DNA of 64,000 nt from Didymella arachidicola (Eukaryota; Ascomycota; Dothideomycetes; Pleosporales; Didymellaceae): NCBI GenBank assembly GCA_016630955.3, contig CM050000.1, positions 1,329,902-1,393,901 of the forward strand, written 5' to 3'. Made by a program: the position numbers and the translations under genes. Positions 47,587 through 58,086 of the stretch are shown here, in pieces. Within the stretch, counting starts at the first letter, position 1; each line of letters opens with the position of its first letter. The notes under the pieces are model-generated. The model was given only the letters and a program-made list of their open reading frames with translations. It was not told the origin of the DNA and made no database searches.

Positions 47587-47600
47587 TTTTGAACACCCCC
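47587..47600 (+). other. Putative self-primed PBS of element E
   Basis: TTGAACAC directly after the LTR, complementary to GTGTTCAA at 47365-47372. Confidence 0.55.
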
Positions 47601-47603
47601 AAG

Positions 47604-49856
47604 ATGAGTACTACCTCAGGATCCCGTGCTACCCCAAGCAACTCCAACGCATCACGCCGTACGGCTGATGACGATCTCGACATGGACGAGGAGGCAGCGG
47701 CGCCTGCCCCTACCAGTGTTTACCCAGTGGCTAAACCCGAGGCCTTTGATGGCACTCGCGACAAGCTGGAAGACTGGCTCATGAAGTTCGATCTGTTTTT
47801 CATGTTCCAAGGAGAACGCATCCCAGAGGAAAAGCGTGTCACTTTCGTGAGTACGTTTATGAAGGATCGCGCGTTCACTTGGATCAAACCCTTTATTCGC
47901 CGTTACCACGACGGAGCAAGCAACTCAGCAGATATCGACCCATGGATCGAAGACTTCGATCTGTTCAAGGAACAGATTCGCCAAGTATTTGGAGTACACA
48001 ACGAACCAACCATCGCCCGACGCGAGATTCAGCGCATCCGACAAACTGCGTCCGCCGCCGACTACGCTGCCAAGTTTCAGCAAGTAGCTACGTTCACCGG
48101 CTGGGACGACGTTGCGCTGATGACCATGTTCAAACAAGGCCTTAAGCCCAAGGTCAAAGAAGAGCTCATGCGGACTGCCGCATCCACCGATACCTTCGAC
48201 GCGCTAGTAAATGAAGCAATCAGTATCGACGTCAAGCTCTACGACCTTCAGCAAGAATTAAGAGAGGACCCTCGTGTGCGAGTCGTGACTCAGGTCACTC
48301 GCCCACCCCAGGCTCCACGCAACCAGTGGCGCAACAACAACTACCGCCGTGGTCAACGTGGTGGCCTTTACCAAGCCAACATGGGACGCCGTGTCCACAA
48401 CGATACGAACAGTGGATACTACGGTCCTGCAGCAATGGACCTCTCCAACATTAACAAAGGACCTGAACGATGGAATGAGAAAAAGAAGGGTAGTAATAAC
48501 CGCGGTGATAAGTCTTCAGTGACTTGTTACGGCTGTGGCAAGCCAGGCCACTACGCCCGCGACTGTCGCATGAAGAACAAAGTAACCAGGCAGCTGAACA
48601 TGCTGGCTCATGACGACAGCGGCGACCAAGAGTGGAAGGTCGTTACTAATGAGATGGGACGTCTCATGGAAGACCCCACTTCCGGACTCGACAACGACTA
48701 CATCGAGGAGTCCGATGAGGATGCTCCAAGCAAGCAAATCCGGTCACCAACACCCTACCCTAAAATGGAATGGATTGACAATGATCCCCGCCAACACCAT
48801 GTGGTAGAGTGCGATACCCAGGACGACAGCATTATTGTCGGCAAACGATACTACGATTCCTTTTTCCGGCTCAACGACAAGTACTATTCAAAGGAAGGGA
48901 AACGTTTAATTGTATGCGACAGAGCGCAACATAGTCAGGACATGATGGTCTCGCGCGACCAATCCACCCAGACTCCTGCCTTCCAAGAACCTCGAGTACC
49001 AACGATAAACTTGACCATTGTCAACAACATCCCAGAACACAAGGGAGAAGCGCCATCCGTTACTATGCAGACACCAAGCCTACAGGATGTCGAGACTGTT
49101 CGAGAGTGGATGACGGAAGAAAACATCCAACGGTCAAGACAGTATCTGCTCGGCGATCCCGAAGCACTTGAGGGATTCGACCAGCAAGTAGCGAACGCAC
49201 GGAAGACCAACAAAGAATGGCACACGGAAGATTTCATTCACTGGAGAAAAAACAACTCTGCGACTCAGCAACAGCTGGACGATTACAACTCATACGCTCG
49301 AAGTCGAGATGAACCCGACTTCGACCGACAGCCCGCTTTGCCAGCTCGGAGCTACACGTCACAACTACACCAGGACATTCGGAACCCATACCACCCTCAA
49401 CTTTCGCCTAAGCAGTGTTACCACGAAGGCTGTGAGGACCATAAGCAGTTCAAGCTGGACAGTGGATGGTTTCCTAGCAAGCCCGAGAGCTGCGAGGAAT
49501 ACTGGTGGGAATGCATGGACACCTACTGCGCAGATCACTTGTGGGATAAGCGCACGAATCTCCACTTCCCAGGAATTGAATGTGTGGAGGACATCTTCAA
49601 CATGCACATGGTACAAGCCGAGAGGTGCTACGGCCAAGAATGGGCTGAGTGCTTCCACCCGAAGTGCAGGAACCACGAGACACTAAAACGCCTGAGCGGT
49701 TTTATGCCCCAGGACGAGTCTTTTTTAGACATATGGCAAACAGACGCCAAGGACGACCCGGACGAGAACTTTCACTCAACACAGTCCAGGGCTCCCGGAA
49801 TCGACGTCAGGATTCCAATGAGGCCCAGTCCCTCATCAAATTCCCTGTCGTGCTAG
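47604..49856 (+). CDS. gag: Gag polyprotein of chromovirus E
   Basis: 750 residues from the ATG at 47604. Domains as in B; the knuckle is CYGCGKPGHYARDC. The C-terminal third matches C (SLQDVETVREWMTEENIQRS; AECFHPKCRNHETLKRLSGF), with the conserved Cys/His-rich region. The gag stop at 49856 overlaps pol. Confidence 0.94.
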   Translation: MSTTSGSRATPSNSNASRRTADDDLDMDEEAAAPAPTSVYPVAKPEAFDGTRDKLEDWLMKFDLFFMFQGERIPEEKRVTFVSTFMKDRAFTWIKPFIRRYHDGASNSADIDPWIEDFDLFKEQIRQVFGVHNEPTIARREIQRIRQTASAADYAAKFQQVATFTGWDDVALMTMFKQGLKPKVKEELMRTAASTDTFDALVNEAISIDVKLYDLQQELREDPRVRVVTQVTRPPQAPRNQWRNNNYRRGQRGGLYQANMGRRVHNDTNSGYYGPAAMDLSNINKGPERWNEKKKGSNNRGDKSSVTCYGCGKPGHYARDCRMKNKVTRQLNMLAHDDSGDQEWKVVTNEMGRLMEDPTSGLDNDYIEESDEDAPSKQIRSPTPYPKMEWIDNDPRQHHVVECDTQDDSIIVGKRYYDSFFRLNDKYYSKEGKRLIVCDRAQHSQDMMVSRDQSTQTPAFQEPRVPTINLTIVNNIPEHKGEAPSVTMQTPSLQDVETVREWMTEENIQRSRQYLLGDPEALEGFDQQVANARKTNKEWHTEDFIHWRKNNSATQQQLDDYNSYARSRDEPDFDRQPALPARSYTSQLHQDIRNPYHPQLSPKQCYHEGCEDHKQFKLDSGWFPSKPESCEEYWWECMDTYCADHLWDKRTNLHFPGIECVEDIFNMHMVQAERCYGQEWAECFHPKCRNHETLKRLSGFMPQDESFLDIWQTDAKDDPDENFHSTQSRAPGIDVRIPMRPSPSSNSLSC
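49721..49727 (+). promoter_or_regulatory. -1 frameshift site T TTT TTA (element E)
   Basis: Same heptamer in the same Gag context as in A, B and C. Confidence 0.85.
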
Positions 49857-52800
49857 AAGGCACCAGGATGACGGCATTGTTGGACTCAGGAGCACAAAGT
49901 AACTATGTGTCTCAATCCGCTATCGCGCAAGCAGGCTTGCAGAAGCGAAGAAAGGAGGAACCATACCCTTTACGAGTAGCCAACGGAGAACCAATGCCAG
50001 GAGAGTCGACTGTGACCCACGAAGTGGTACAGCGACGTCTGAAAGTATTCAACCACGAGGAATTGATAGACCTAGATGTTCTGGGAACGGCCGCCCACGA
50101 TATCATATTAGGACTCCCTTGGTTAAGAGAGCACAATCCATGGATCGACTGGAAGAACCAGCGAATAACGCTCAAGTGTCACGGATCAGGTACACCCGGA
50201 CAGCGACCCGCGCAGCTCACGACGCAGCTGGTGGATGAGAAGGAGATCAACAACATCTCTTCGAACAAGACGCGCCAAGATAGAGCGGTCGACCGTGCAG
50301 ATACCGACCAGCCCCCGGATCACAAAGCGACGGTTAAGGAGAACAGTACAACTCCTGACATCCCGGACGAATACAGAGAGTTTATAGACCTCTTCCGCGA
50401 TGAGAAGACTGCGAAGGCATTACCGCAGCACCAGGAATGGGACCACGAGATTAAGCTCGAGGAAGGCAAGAAGCCCCCATTCGGGCCAATATACCAGATG
50501 TCGGAAAAGGAACTTGAGGAGCTGCGCAACTACCTCAAGGAGAACCTCGACAAAGGATTCATCAGAGAATCAGAATCCCCAGCAGGATTTCCCGTTCTAT
50601 TCGTACCAAAGAAAGATGGCAAGCTACGACCTTGCATCGATTACCGAAAGCTCAACGACATCACAATCAAGAATCGTTACCCGCTACCGAACATCAGCGA
50701 ACTTCAGGATCGGTTAGCAGGAGCACAGTACTTCACTGCGTTAGACTTAAGAGGAGCATACAACCTCATCCGCATGAAGGAGGGCGAAGAATGGAAGACG
50801 GCGTTTAGAACCCGTTATGGTCATTACGAGTATTTGGTTATGCCGTTCGGGCTCACCAACGCACCAGCGACATGTCAAGCCCTAATCAACAACGTGCTAA
50901 GGGCACACTTGGACATTACCGTGGTGGCGTACCTCGATGACATCCTAGTGTACAGCAAAACACTAGAAGAGCATGTCGAACACGTACGACAAGTGCTTGC
51001 CTGCCTAGGAGCAGCGCACCTACGCTTAAAACCCGAGAAGTGCGAGTGGCACAAGGAGGAAGTCGAATTCCTAGGGTTTGTAGTGGGACGATATGGAGTC
51101 AAGATGAGCCAAGCAAAGATTCAGGTTGTGAAGGATTGGCCAACACCCAAAACCGTCAAGAACATCCAAGAGTTCCTTGGGTTTGTCAACTTCAACCGAC
51201 GCTTCATCAAGGATTACTCCACGAAGGCCTTGCCGCTTACGAAACTTACGCGGAAGGACACACCCTTCAAGTGGGGCGAGGATCAGGACAAAGCTTTTGA
51301 AACGTTGAAACAGGCTTGTATAGATCCACCCACGTTGGTTACATTCAGGAGCGGAGAACCGCTACGAATGGAAACAGATGCCTCAGATCTGGCATTAGGA
51401 GCATGCATCACACAGGAACGAGATGGTCAATGGCACCCGATTGCCTACTACTCACGCAAGTTCTCAGGACCCGAAGAACGATACGACGTACACGACAAAG
51501 AACTGCTCGCGATCGTATCTGCCCTAGAACATTGGCGAGTCTACGCTGAAAGTTGTTCGGAACTTACGATCTACACGGATCACAAAAACCTGGTACACTT
51601 CACGACAACAAAGGTATTGAACAGACGACAAGTACGATGGTCCGAGACCCTCGGACAATATAAGTTCAAGATCCTCTATACACCAGGGAAGGACAACGGT
51701 AGAGCCGACGCACTCAGTCGACGACACGACCTCGCAGGATCCAAGACGATCAACGAATCAGCGATCCTTGGTATCAATAGCGACGGATCGTTAGGACCAT
51801 CCCAGCAGCTCAACAATATGATGCTAGTACGCCAAGAGCATCATGTACCATCACAGGTACCAGAGGAACTGGAGGAAGAAGTCATAAGCAGTCACCACGA
51901 CGACCCGCTTCATGGACACCCCGGTATCACCAGAACAATGGAACTCATCAAGAGACATTACGAGTTCCCGAACATGCGCGACAAGGTCGCCAAGTTCATC
52001 AAGAATTGCGTAAGCTGCCAGCAGAACAAACACAGCACGCACGCCAAGTATGGAGAAGCACAGGCAATGGAGCCGCCAACGGCACCATGGACGAACATCA
52101 CGATGGATTTCGTTACACAGCTACCTATCTCCAAGGATCCTGTAACAGGATACACCTATGACTCAATCTTCGTTGTAGTCGATCGATTCACGAAAGCCGC
52201 TGAGTTTGTGCCTTTCCGCCACAGCTACACTGCAGAGCAGCTCGCACGAGTGTACCTGGATAGGATTGTTCGACACCACGGCATTTCCGAATCAATCATC
52301 AGCGATAGAGACAAGTTGTTTACATCGAACTACTGGACCACGCTGTTAGCAGCTATTGGTACCAAGAAAAAACTGTCAACCGCGTATCATCCGCAGACGG
52401 ATGGCCAAACAGAACGAGTGAACCAAACAATGGAGACGTACCTTCGCATCTACTGCAACCAGCAGCAAGATAACTGGGTTTCACTACTACCTATGGCACA
52501 AATCGCGTACAACAACAAATTGTCGGAAGCAACGGGCGTAACGCCGTTCTTCGCAAACCACGGGAGACACCCAAATCTCTTTACCAGGTCATTGGACAGT
52601 AACATTCAAACGGAATCAGCGATCAACTCAGTCGAAACACTGAAGGAAGTACACAGAAAATCGCTCGATAACATCGCCAAAGCTCAGTCACGGAGCATCT
52701 CTTATGTTAACAAGAAACGAAAAACGGCGCCTCTGCTAAAGGAGGGGGATAAAGTGTATCTCCTTACGAAAAACCTACGCACACGGCGACCAACGAAAAA

Positions 52801-53197
52801 ACTGGACAAAGTCAAGGTCGGACCATTTTTCATTTCCAAACAAATTAGCCCAGTCAACTATCGACTTGCGCTGCCCAAAGATGCGAAGATCCACCCAGTG
52901 TTCCACGTCTCACTATTGGAACCAGCCGACCCCAGAACGCCGATCCAGCAAGACTTTCACTACCAGGCGGACGGCCAGGACGAATGGGAAGTCGAAAAAA
53001 TAATGACACATCGTGGAAAAGGACAACGCATTGAATACCTAGTTAAATGGTTAGGGTGCCCTAACTCGGAAAACACATGGGAACCTGTTGCGCACCTCAA
53101 GAATTGCCAACAGCTGTTGTCTCAGTACCAGCAACAGCCTCGTTCAGGTACGACGGAGGGTTTGCGGCCCAGACTTCGTCTGAAAGCCCGTCCATGA
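49721..53197 (+). CDS. pol: Pol polyprotein of chromovirus E
   Basis: Protease, RT (YLDDILVYS), RNase H, HHCC/DDE integrase and chromodomain (IEYLVKWLGCPNSENTWEP; the usual Gly-Tyr-Pro is Gly-Cys-Pro here) with B-type core residues. The tail after the chromodomain (SQYQQQPRSGTTEGLRPRLR) is unique. The frame is open upstream of the shift site (Val-Phe-Phe-Arg-His). No stops. Confidence 0.96.
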   Translation, partial: FFRHMANRRQGRPGRELSLNTVQGSRNRRQDSNEAQSLIKFPVVLEGTRMTALLDSGAQSNYVSQSAIAQAGLQKRRKEEPYPLRVANGEPMPGESTVTHEVVQRRLKVFNHEELIDLDVLGTAAHDIILGLPWLREHNPWIDWKNQRITLKCHGSGTPGQRPAQLTTQLVDEKEINNISSNKTRQDRAVDRADTDQPPDHKATVKENSTTPDIPDEYREFIDLFRDEKTAKALPQHQEWDHEIKLEEGKKPPFGPIYQMSEKELEELRNYLKENLDKGFIRESESPAGFPVLFVPKKDGKLRPCIDYRKLNDITIKNRYPLPNISELQDRLAGAQYFTALDLRGAYNLIRMKEGEEWKTAFRTRYGHYEYLVMPFGLTNAPATCQALINNVLRAHLDITVVAYLDDILVYSKTLEEHVEHVRQVLACLGAAHLRLKPEKCEWHKEEVEFLGFVVGRYGVKMSQAKIQVVKDWPTPKTVKNIQEFLGFVNFNRRFIKDYSTKALPLTKLTRKDTPFKWGEDQDKAFETLKQACIDPPTLVTFRSGEPLRMETDASDLALGACITQERDGQWHPIAYYSRKFSGPEERYDVHDKELLAIVSALEHWRVYAESCSELTIYTDHKNLVHFTTTKVLNRRQVRWSETLGQYKFKILYTPGKDNGRADALSRRHDLAGSKTINESAILGINSDGSLGPSQQLNNMMLVRQEHHVPSQVPEELEEEVISSHHDDPLHGHPGITRTMELIKRHYEFPNMRDKVAKFIKNCVSCQQNKHSTHAKYGEAQAMEPPTAPWTNITMDFVTQLPISKDPVTGYTYDSIFVVVDRFTKAAEFVPFRHSYTAEQLARVYLDRIVRHHGISESIISDRDKLFTSNYWTTLLAAIGTKKKLSTAYHPQTDGQTERVNQTMETYLRIYCNQQQDNWVSLLPMAQIAYNNKLSEATGVTPFFANHGRHPNLFTRSLDSNIQTESAINSVETLKEVHRKSLDNIAKAQSRSISYVNKKRKTAPLLKEGDKVYLLTKNLRTRRPTKKLDKVKVGPFFISKQISPVNYRLALPKDAKIHPVFHVSLLEPADPRTPIQQDFHYQADGQDEWEVEKIMTHRGKGQRIEYLVKWLGCPNSENTWEPVAHLKNCQQLLSQYQQQPRSGTTEGLRPRLRLKARP

Positions 53198-53640
53198 TAC
53201 TCCACGTAAAAGGAGACAGAGCAACACCATCGGAAGGCGCCGACGTCGCTTCCTGTTGCTCAAATACGCTGGATTTCCATTTCCTCGACCGCGATCGCCT
53301 CTGCGGCGCGATCAGCGTTCTCCGCCAGCGCCTTCTTTATCTCCAACTCTTCTTTCTGTATTTCATAAAGTCGCGCCTGCAGACGCTCCTTCTCTTCTTT
53401 AATAATGGACCATTCGTCAGAAGAAATCCGTATGTTGCAAGTCTTGGAGTTCGAACGGTTGCACTCGTTGCAACGACCGGACCGAACGTGCACGCGGCAC
53501 ACTAGACCAGCCTCTCGGCAGTTTCGACACGCGACAGGCATAGCGTCACCAAAGAGATCGATGTATTCTGCGAGGTTGAGGCGACGCGCAGTACTGTTGT
53601 CCTTAACGACTGGTTTGGAGGATTTTGGTGCTTTGGGCAT
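53097..53640 (-). pseudogene. Antisense Zn(II)2Cys6 gene of element E, frame interrupted
   Basis: It starts MPKAPKSSKPV at 53640. The zinc cluster CRNCREAGLVC ... CNECNRSNSKTC has CX2CX6CX8CX2CX7C, within the family range. A coiled coil follows, but the frame ends in TGA at 53260-53262 after 126 residues. In the next frame, downstream sequence encodes GVALSPFTWS, matching GIVLSPSTWG of the B protein, and stays open to a stop at 53097. A 1-bp indel near 53263-53275 (or an unrecognised splice) therefore separates the two halves. The short form would still have cluster and coil but lack the aromatic tail. Confidence 0.7.
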
Positions 53641-53669
53641 AGTGCTCGCAGCTTTGAGGGCAAAGCTAT

Positions 53670-53684
53670 GAAGGGGGAGGATAG
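53670..53684 (+). other. Polypurine tract of element E
   Basis: GAAGGGGGAGGATAG immediately before the 3' LTR. The antisense MPK codon lies only about 45 bp from the LTR. Confidence 0.8.
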
Positions 53685-54160
53685 TGTTACGGTCCGTTGC
53701 AGCCTAGCCCCACTTTAACTCGCGGGGCAACCGGGGTCGCTCTCACCAAGCGAGTAAACACGAGAGAGCACAACAAGAGGTGCTCTCTCCGACCTCTCCT
53801 TGGCATGAGAACAAGAAAGCAGCGTTGCTCTCCTTGCTCTCCTGATCTCGAGAGAACACACAGAGCGACAGAGCATCGCGCATAACACCCTTACACTCCT
53901 TAAGTATATAGTATGTAGGAACACAACCCTTACGGTTCGTGTTCAACCTAAGTTATCAAGTTTGTCTTTGGATCTCAAACCCAACCTTCGAGCTAGACAG
54001 TCTACTCTGTACTACTCATCGTTACCCTGCTCTCAAGACTGACAGATCGTATCTGTACACCTTATTGCAACCAACCCTTTCGGCTTCCTGTCACCGTACT
54101 CATCCCCGAGAACCAATAGAATTAGTGCTTACGAGCTTTGCTTAAAGTACGACTTCAACA
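53685..54160 (+). repeat. 3' LTR of element E (476 bp)
   Basis: Same sequence as 47111-47586. Followed by ATAGC. Confidence 0.95.
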
Positions 54161-54165
54161 ATAGC

Positions 54166-54677
54166 TTATTTAGCCTACCTCCACGCGACCGCCACGACCC
54201 CGAGCCTCGTTCGCGCTTGATGCGGTATAGTGCGCGACTTCGGCCCTACTTCGTCCCCTCCCAGCCTTAGCCTGGAGTCGACCCCTTTTGATGCTCTATT
54301 TCGGTCTAGCTCGGCCCTGCACGGGCATGCATGCTCCAACACAGGGCAGCTATAGCAGTTCCTGCTTGTTACCTGTTGTTCTGTACTACTTTTACCTGCT
54401 TACGCATTAACTAAGACGCCACGGCCTGCTATTCAATTGTGTGCTACTGTTAGCAACAAAGTAGTGCTATGTCTCACCAGACAGCGTCTCGCTGGATAGT
54501 CTACACGGGTAATCCAGAAGCCGGTGTCTTTTCTGAAAGCGCCTCTAACCCTTCCTCATGGACTGTCCATTCAGGCGACTCAGCAAAGAGCAAGGCATGT
54601 GAATGACGTACCTTTGCCGCACTTTTTATTCTATCTCACCCTCACTTGCTAATTATAGATAGCCTGCAGAACCCGAA
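54166..54677. other. 5' region of the telomere-linked gene 1
   Basis: GC-normal sequence with no complete gene. An ATG at 54469 opens a short frame (MSHQTASRWIVYTG...). A CTAAT-TATAG stretch at 54649-54658 and a CTGCAG at 54664-54669 look like branch and acceptor sites just before the large ORF. A 5' exon spliced to it is plausible, for instance donor GTAATC at 54509 to the acceptor at 54669, which keeps frame. I could not decide. Confidence 0.4.
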
Positions 54678-57600
54678 GTGCCAAACATTATCTCCTATCT
54701 GCCAGAACATGGACACCTGTTGTGCACCCCATGTAGAAGCGTTATACCCTACAAGACGCTCCGTTACCACCTCCGCCACTACCACAAAACTCGATCGTCC
54801 ATATGCGAAATTATCCTTTCTCAGTATAAAGGACTTCCTGTATCGCAGATTGATGCAGACGTTGTCCCTCGTGCAAATAACTCTTCTAGCTTAGATTTCC
54901 TAGCGCCACCCGAGCGAGGCTACTCCTGTCCGCAGTGCGACTTGACAACTTGTAGTTGGGATACAATGCTGCTGCATTTTCGGAAGACGCAGTGCAGTAG
55001 GGGGCAGAGGACGCGCAATGATCTATTCTGCTTCGTCCAGCGATGGTCTCCTATCAGGCGAAACGTGGGAGGTACCTGGAGGGTAGCACACGCTACACAC
55101 ACAATTCAAAGCAGAAGAAGATCAAGCCAGGACGGATCCGTGTCAGACGACCCTGCGACCGCCGCTCTTCTGCTGATGGAAGCCGAGGAGGAAGCTAGGC
55201 TCTTACAGCAAGATCAAGAACTGATGGCCCTAAGCAACGAGCTTGAGCATGACGAGAAAACCGACTGGCTGCGCGGTTGTGGTTGGACGCGGTGGTTTGC
55301 CCAAAAGCCGCTCCATCTGATTATTGCTACTTCTAGGTTGGCCACTTCTACCGGTGAAGCTATTCACCTCGGCACCTGGAACAGCGTGGAGTGGATCAGC
55401 TCCGCAGCTACAGAGTCAAAACTAAGACAACTATCAGAAATTGTTCATCTCGTGCTTGATCGCTGCGAGGAAACATTAGAACAAACTCCGCGAGTCTTGC
55501 GCTGCTGGCTGCGAAGCTGGGGGTCACACTTCTACGCGTATCCCTTCGAGCTACCTCAACGAGACGCTACGAAAGCTAGGTACCGCTCCTTCCTAAACCG
55601 CTTTCTGTGCTATGTATTCCGATCATGGCAGGTATGTCAGAAGCTCAATCAAAGCTTAAGCGAGGTATATGGGCTTCAGCTGTCGGACGCACAGGCGGAT
55701 ATCGTGAAATCTGTCTGGTCAGATCTGTCCACAAAAGGATTCAGTAAGGCAGAGCCTACGTTCTCTTCCCGTTTATCAGAAACCGTCTTTCAGCTGCTCG
55801 TGCTATTTTGGACGGATGTGTCCACAGACGGCATATTGGAAGGCAAAGCAATTGTCCACTTCTCTGGTGTGCTGGGTATCCATCCGTACGAGTTGGCATA
55901 CCGTACAGCTTACGACTACACACCGTACCTATCAGCTCTACTGTGGATTGGTAGACTTATTATTCTCGAGTACGCCTTGCCGCTGCGAGGGTACACTACC
56001 CTTGATGTTCTCTGGCCAGCACGAGCAGCCTATGCTGATCAGGGCAAACGTCTCTGTGTAGAGATTCGCCCAGCATACCTCCAACGCGGCAGTCTCTCAC
56101 CTATGGGCTACCTGATTGAGCGTTTGCAGCACGGCAGAGCCATTGCCAAACGCGAAGGACCACGCACCAACCTATCTTGGTCCCTCGATGGTCAGACCCT
56201 AGACATCGCTGGTTCTCGCATCTCTATGCATGAATTCCGCTATACAATCCACTGCCTCCTTGCTAGACTTGAAAGAATCACGCGAGACCTCATGTTTGAC
56301 TGGTGGCCTAAGGTAGATCTCCATACCTTAAAAGAGGATCTATCAAGGCACCGCCCAGGTTATTCGTTCCTGCAAGAGCCAGCAAATCAGCTACAGACTA
56401 GCTTTAAGCATTTGAGCCGAAGAGCCTTCTCTAAAGAAGGGAGGGGGTTCTCCCTACAAGGCAGAGGCCGAGAGAAAGCAATGTCCTACCTGAAACAATA
56501 TAACAACATGGTCGAAGTACTGTTCAGTAGTATCCATGTGACCAGCGGAATGCCTGCTAGAGGAGAGGAGCTTCGGGTTCTGCGCTGGGCAGACACTGCC
56601 GCAGTGCAACGCAACATCTTCATTTGCCAGGGCCGGATCTTGCTAGTCTTTTCGTACAATAAAGCTAGCCAGAACTCGAACAACTCTTTTTTTGTTGTTC
56701 GAGTTCCCTGCTCATCAGTAGAGAGGTGCCTGTTCCTTTACCTCGCATACATCAGACCATTCAGCGATTTCCTTAGCCGACAACTAAAGCTTGTCAACAC
56801 AAGCGTTCCAACCAATCCGCACTTGTTCACTGCGTACGACACACCTGTGTCGTGTTTCAGCTCATCAGTCTGCTCGAAGCTCCTGCAGCAATCCACACCA
56901 GAATGCCCGATACTGCTCCATTTTCAAATGTATCGCCAGATTGCAGTAGCTATTAGCAAGAAGCATCTTCTAGATATTGCCCAGCCTTTTGATCCTCACA
57001 CTCCGAGGGATCGCGATGGACTATTACGACTTCTCTCTTTCCAGACAGGACATAATCCAGCTACCCATGCTGGCGCGTACGCTTTGGATCGTGCCTATCC
57101 TGCCAAGCTGCAACCTGAGTTATTAGAACGATACCTCGAAGTCAGTAAGGTATGGCATCAATTTCTGGGTGTCGACAGACAAAGCACAGATCAGGCTATT
57201 CTCAGCTTTAGTGCAAACAGAAGTTTACCAGAAGCTCCAGTAGAGCATTCAATGTTTCTGCCACCAAAGGATGATGCGTTCTTGACTAATAGGACTACAC
57301 AAACACTTGAAGTACCCGAAGAGAGCACAGTATCGCAGATCGAGGCATCGGCCGCTGGCGAGAATGAGCGACCGCGGAAGCGAAGGCGCGACTCAGATGA
57401 GAGTATAAGTCCAATACAGCAAAAGATTGATGCTTTACGAGCAGATCTTGCCGCCCTAGAGCATGAGCACAAGATGCAAAAACTCTGCAAAGCTGCCTCC
57501 CAACGAGCGCTAACAAACCAAGGGGGCGAAGACCCCAATGGAACGCTCCGGTATCGTAAGAGGGGCTCACAAGTATCGTTAAGTAACTGCGCAGATGTGT

Positions 57601-57995
57601 TCTGCTTTTTAGAAGACTTCAAGGTCTTCGTATGCAAGCAACATCATACCGCAGTTATGAGTCTTGACCGCCATATGTTGCAGCACCACAAAGTGCCTGC
57701 TTCAGTACGAAGACAGGTTGTTGACTGTTTTAGTCGCCTTGAACCAGTGGCTCCAAGCAAGATAGAGCTGCCTAAAGAGCCCACGCAGGCTATAGAACAG
57801 CTTGGTAAGCCACTTGCTGGGCTAGAGTGCAGAGCATGCGGGTATATCACTGTTAGCAAAGATCAGATTCGGATGCACTGCAACCGAGATCATAAACTTG
57901 CTTGGTTAGGCGACAAGAGCCAGTTGTATAATTCAGTGAAGGTACAGAGCTTCTTCCGAACAGGTGGTCTGCAGAAATACTTTATAGTCGTTTAG
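54678..57995 (+). CDS. Telomere-linked gene 1: OrsD-type zinc fingers and tyrosine-recombinase-like core, no helicase
   Basis: An open frame of 1105 codons. The first codon is GTG, so the true start is probably in an upstream exon. Two C2H2-like fingers open it (CTPC...HLRHYH, about 16-40; CPQC...HFRKTQC, about 85-110), resembling the DUF3505/OrsD module. A central part is shared with gene 2 (LRCWLRSWGSHF; SSIHVTSGMPARGEE; WHQFLGVD). The core residues R628, K662, R753 (FQMYRQIAV), H792 and Y801 (TGHNPATHAGAYAL) are spaced as in tyrosine recombinases, with His and Tyr nine apart (inference). After a coiled coil the C-terminus (about 970-1105) carries a second finger module homologous to the N-terminus of gene 2. 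It lacks the helicase of gene 2. RIP-free and probably expressed. Confidence 0.72.
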   Translation: MPNIISYLPEHGHLLCTPCRSVIPYKTLRYHLRHYHKTRSSICEIILSQYKGLPVSQIDADVVPRANNSSSLDFLAPPERGYSCPQCDLTTCSWDTMLLHFRKTQCSRGQRTRNDLFCFVQRWSPIRRNVGGTWRVAHATHTIQSRRRSSQDGSVSDDPATAALLLMEAEEEARLLQQDQELMALSNELEHDEKTDWLRGCGWTRWFAQKPLHLIIATSRLATSTGEAIHLGTWNSVEWISSAATESKLRQLSEIVHLVLDRCEETLEQTPRVLRCWLRSWGSHFYAYPFELPQRDATKARYRSFLNRFLCYVFRSWQVCQKLNQSLSEVYGLQLSDAQADIVKSVWSDLSTKGFSKAEPTFSSRLSETVFQLLVLFWTDVSTDGILEGKAIVHFSGVLGIHPYELAYRTAYDYTPYLSALLWIGRLIILEYALPLRGYTTLDVLWPARAAYADQGKRLCVEIRPAYLQRGSLSPMGYLIERLQHGRAIAKREGPRTNLSWSLDGQTLDIAGSRISMHEFRYTIHCLLARLERITRDLMFDWWPKVDLHTLKEDLSRHRPGYSFLQEPANQLQTSFKHLSRRAFSKEGRGFSLQGRGREKAMSYLKQYNNMVEVLFSSIHVTSGMPARGEELRVLRWADTAAVQRNIFICQGRILLVFSYNKASQNSNNSFFVVRVPCSSVERCLFLYLAYIRPFSDFLSRQLKLVNTSVPTNPHLFTAYDTPVSCFSSSVCSKLLQQSTPECPILLHFQMYRQIAVAISKKHLLDIAQPFDPHTPRDRDGLLRLLSFQTGHNPATHAGAYALDRAYPAKLQPELLERYLEVSKVWHQFLGVDRQSTDQAILSFSANRSLPEAPVEHSMFLPPKDDAFLTNRTTQTLEVPEESTVSQIEASAAGENERPRKRRRDSDESISPIQQKIDALRADLAALEHEHKMQKLCKAASQRALTNQGGEDPNGTLRYRKRGSQVSLSNCADVFCFLEDFKVFVCKQHHTAVMSLDRHMLQHHKVPASVRRQVVDCFSRLEPVAPSKIELPKEPTQAIEQLGKPLAGLECRACGYITVSKDQIRMHCNRDHKLAWLGDKSQLYNSVKVQSFFRTGGLQKYFIVV

Positions 57996-58086
57996 TGTTC
58001 TGTAACTAAACACGTCCTCTGCATGTAAAGTGTACTAACAACTATAGTAATTCAATAATATATAAATTACCTTAATAGTGACTTAG
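57996..58086. other. Short spacer between telomere-linked genes 1 and 2
   Basis: 91 AT-rich bp with GTAAAGTGTACTAAC and ACTATAG, which look like splice signals but lie too close together for one intron. It may hold part of an intron joining gene 2 to an upstream exon. An in-frame TAG at 58084-58086 closes the gene 2 frame upstream. Confidence 0.35.

Larger units (their letters stand above)
47111..54160 (+). mobile_element. Ty3/gypsy chromovirus E, full length
   Basis: 7050 bp with 476-bp LTRs that look identical and a perfect ATAGC duplication (47106-47110, 54161-54165). Same gene plan as the others. It sits exactly at the edge between RIP DNA on the left and the GC-normal telomere-linked gene region on the right. 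Gag and pol are open, but the antisense Zn2Cys6 frame is interrupted. Confidence 0.97.

Noticed and set aside
54678..54680. GTG at 54678 as the start of telomere-linked gene 1
   Set aside because: Non-ATG, and splice-like signals directly upstream suggest that the frame begins in another exon.
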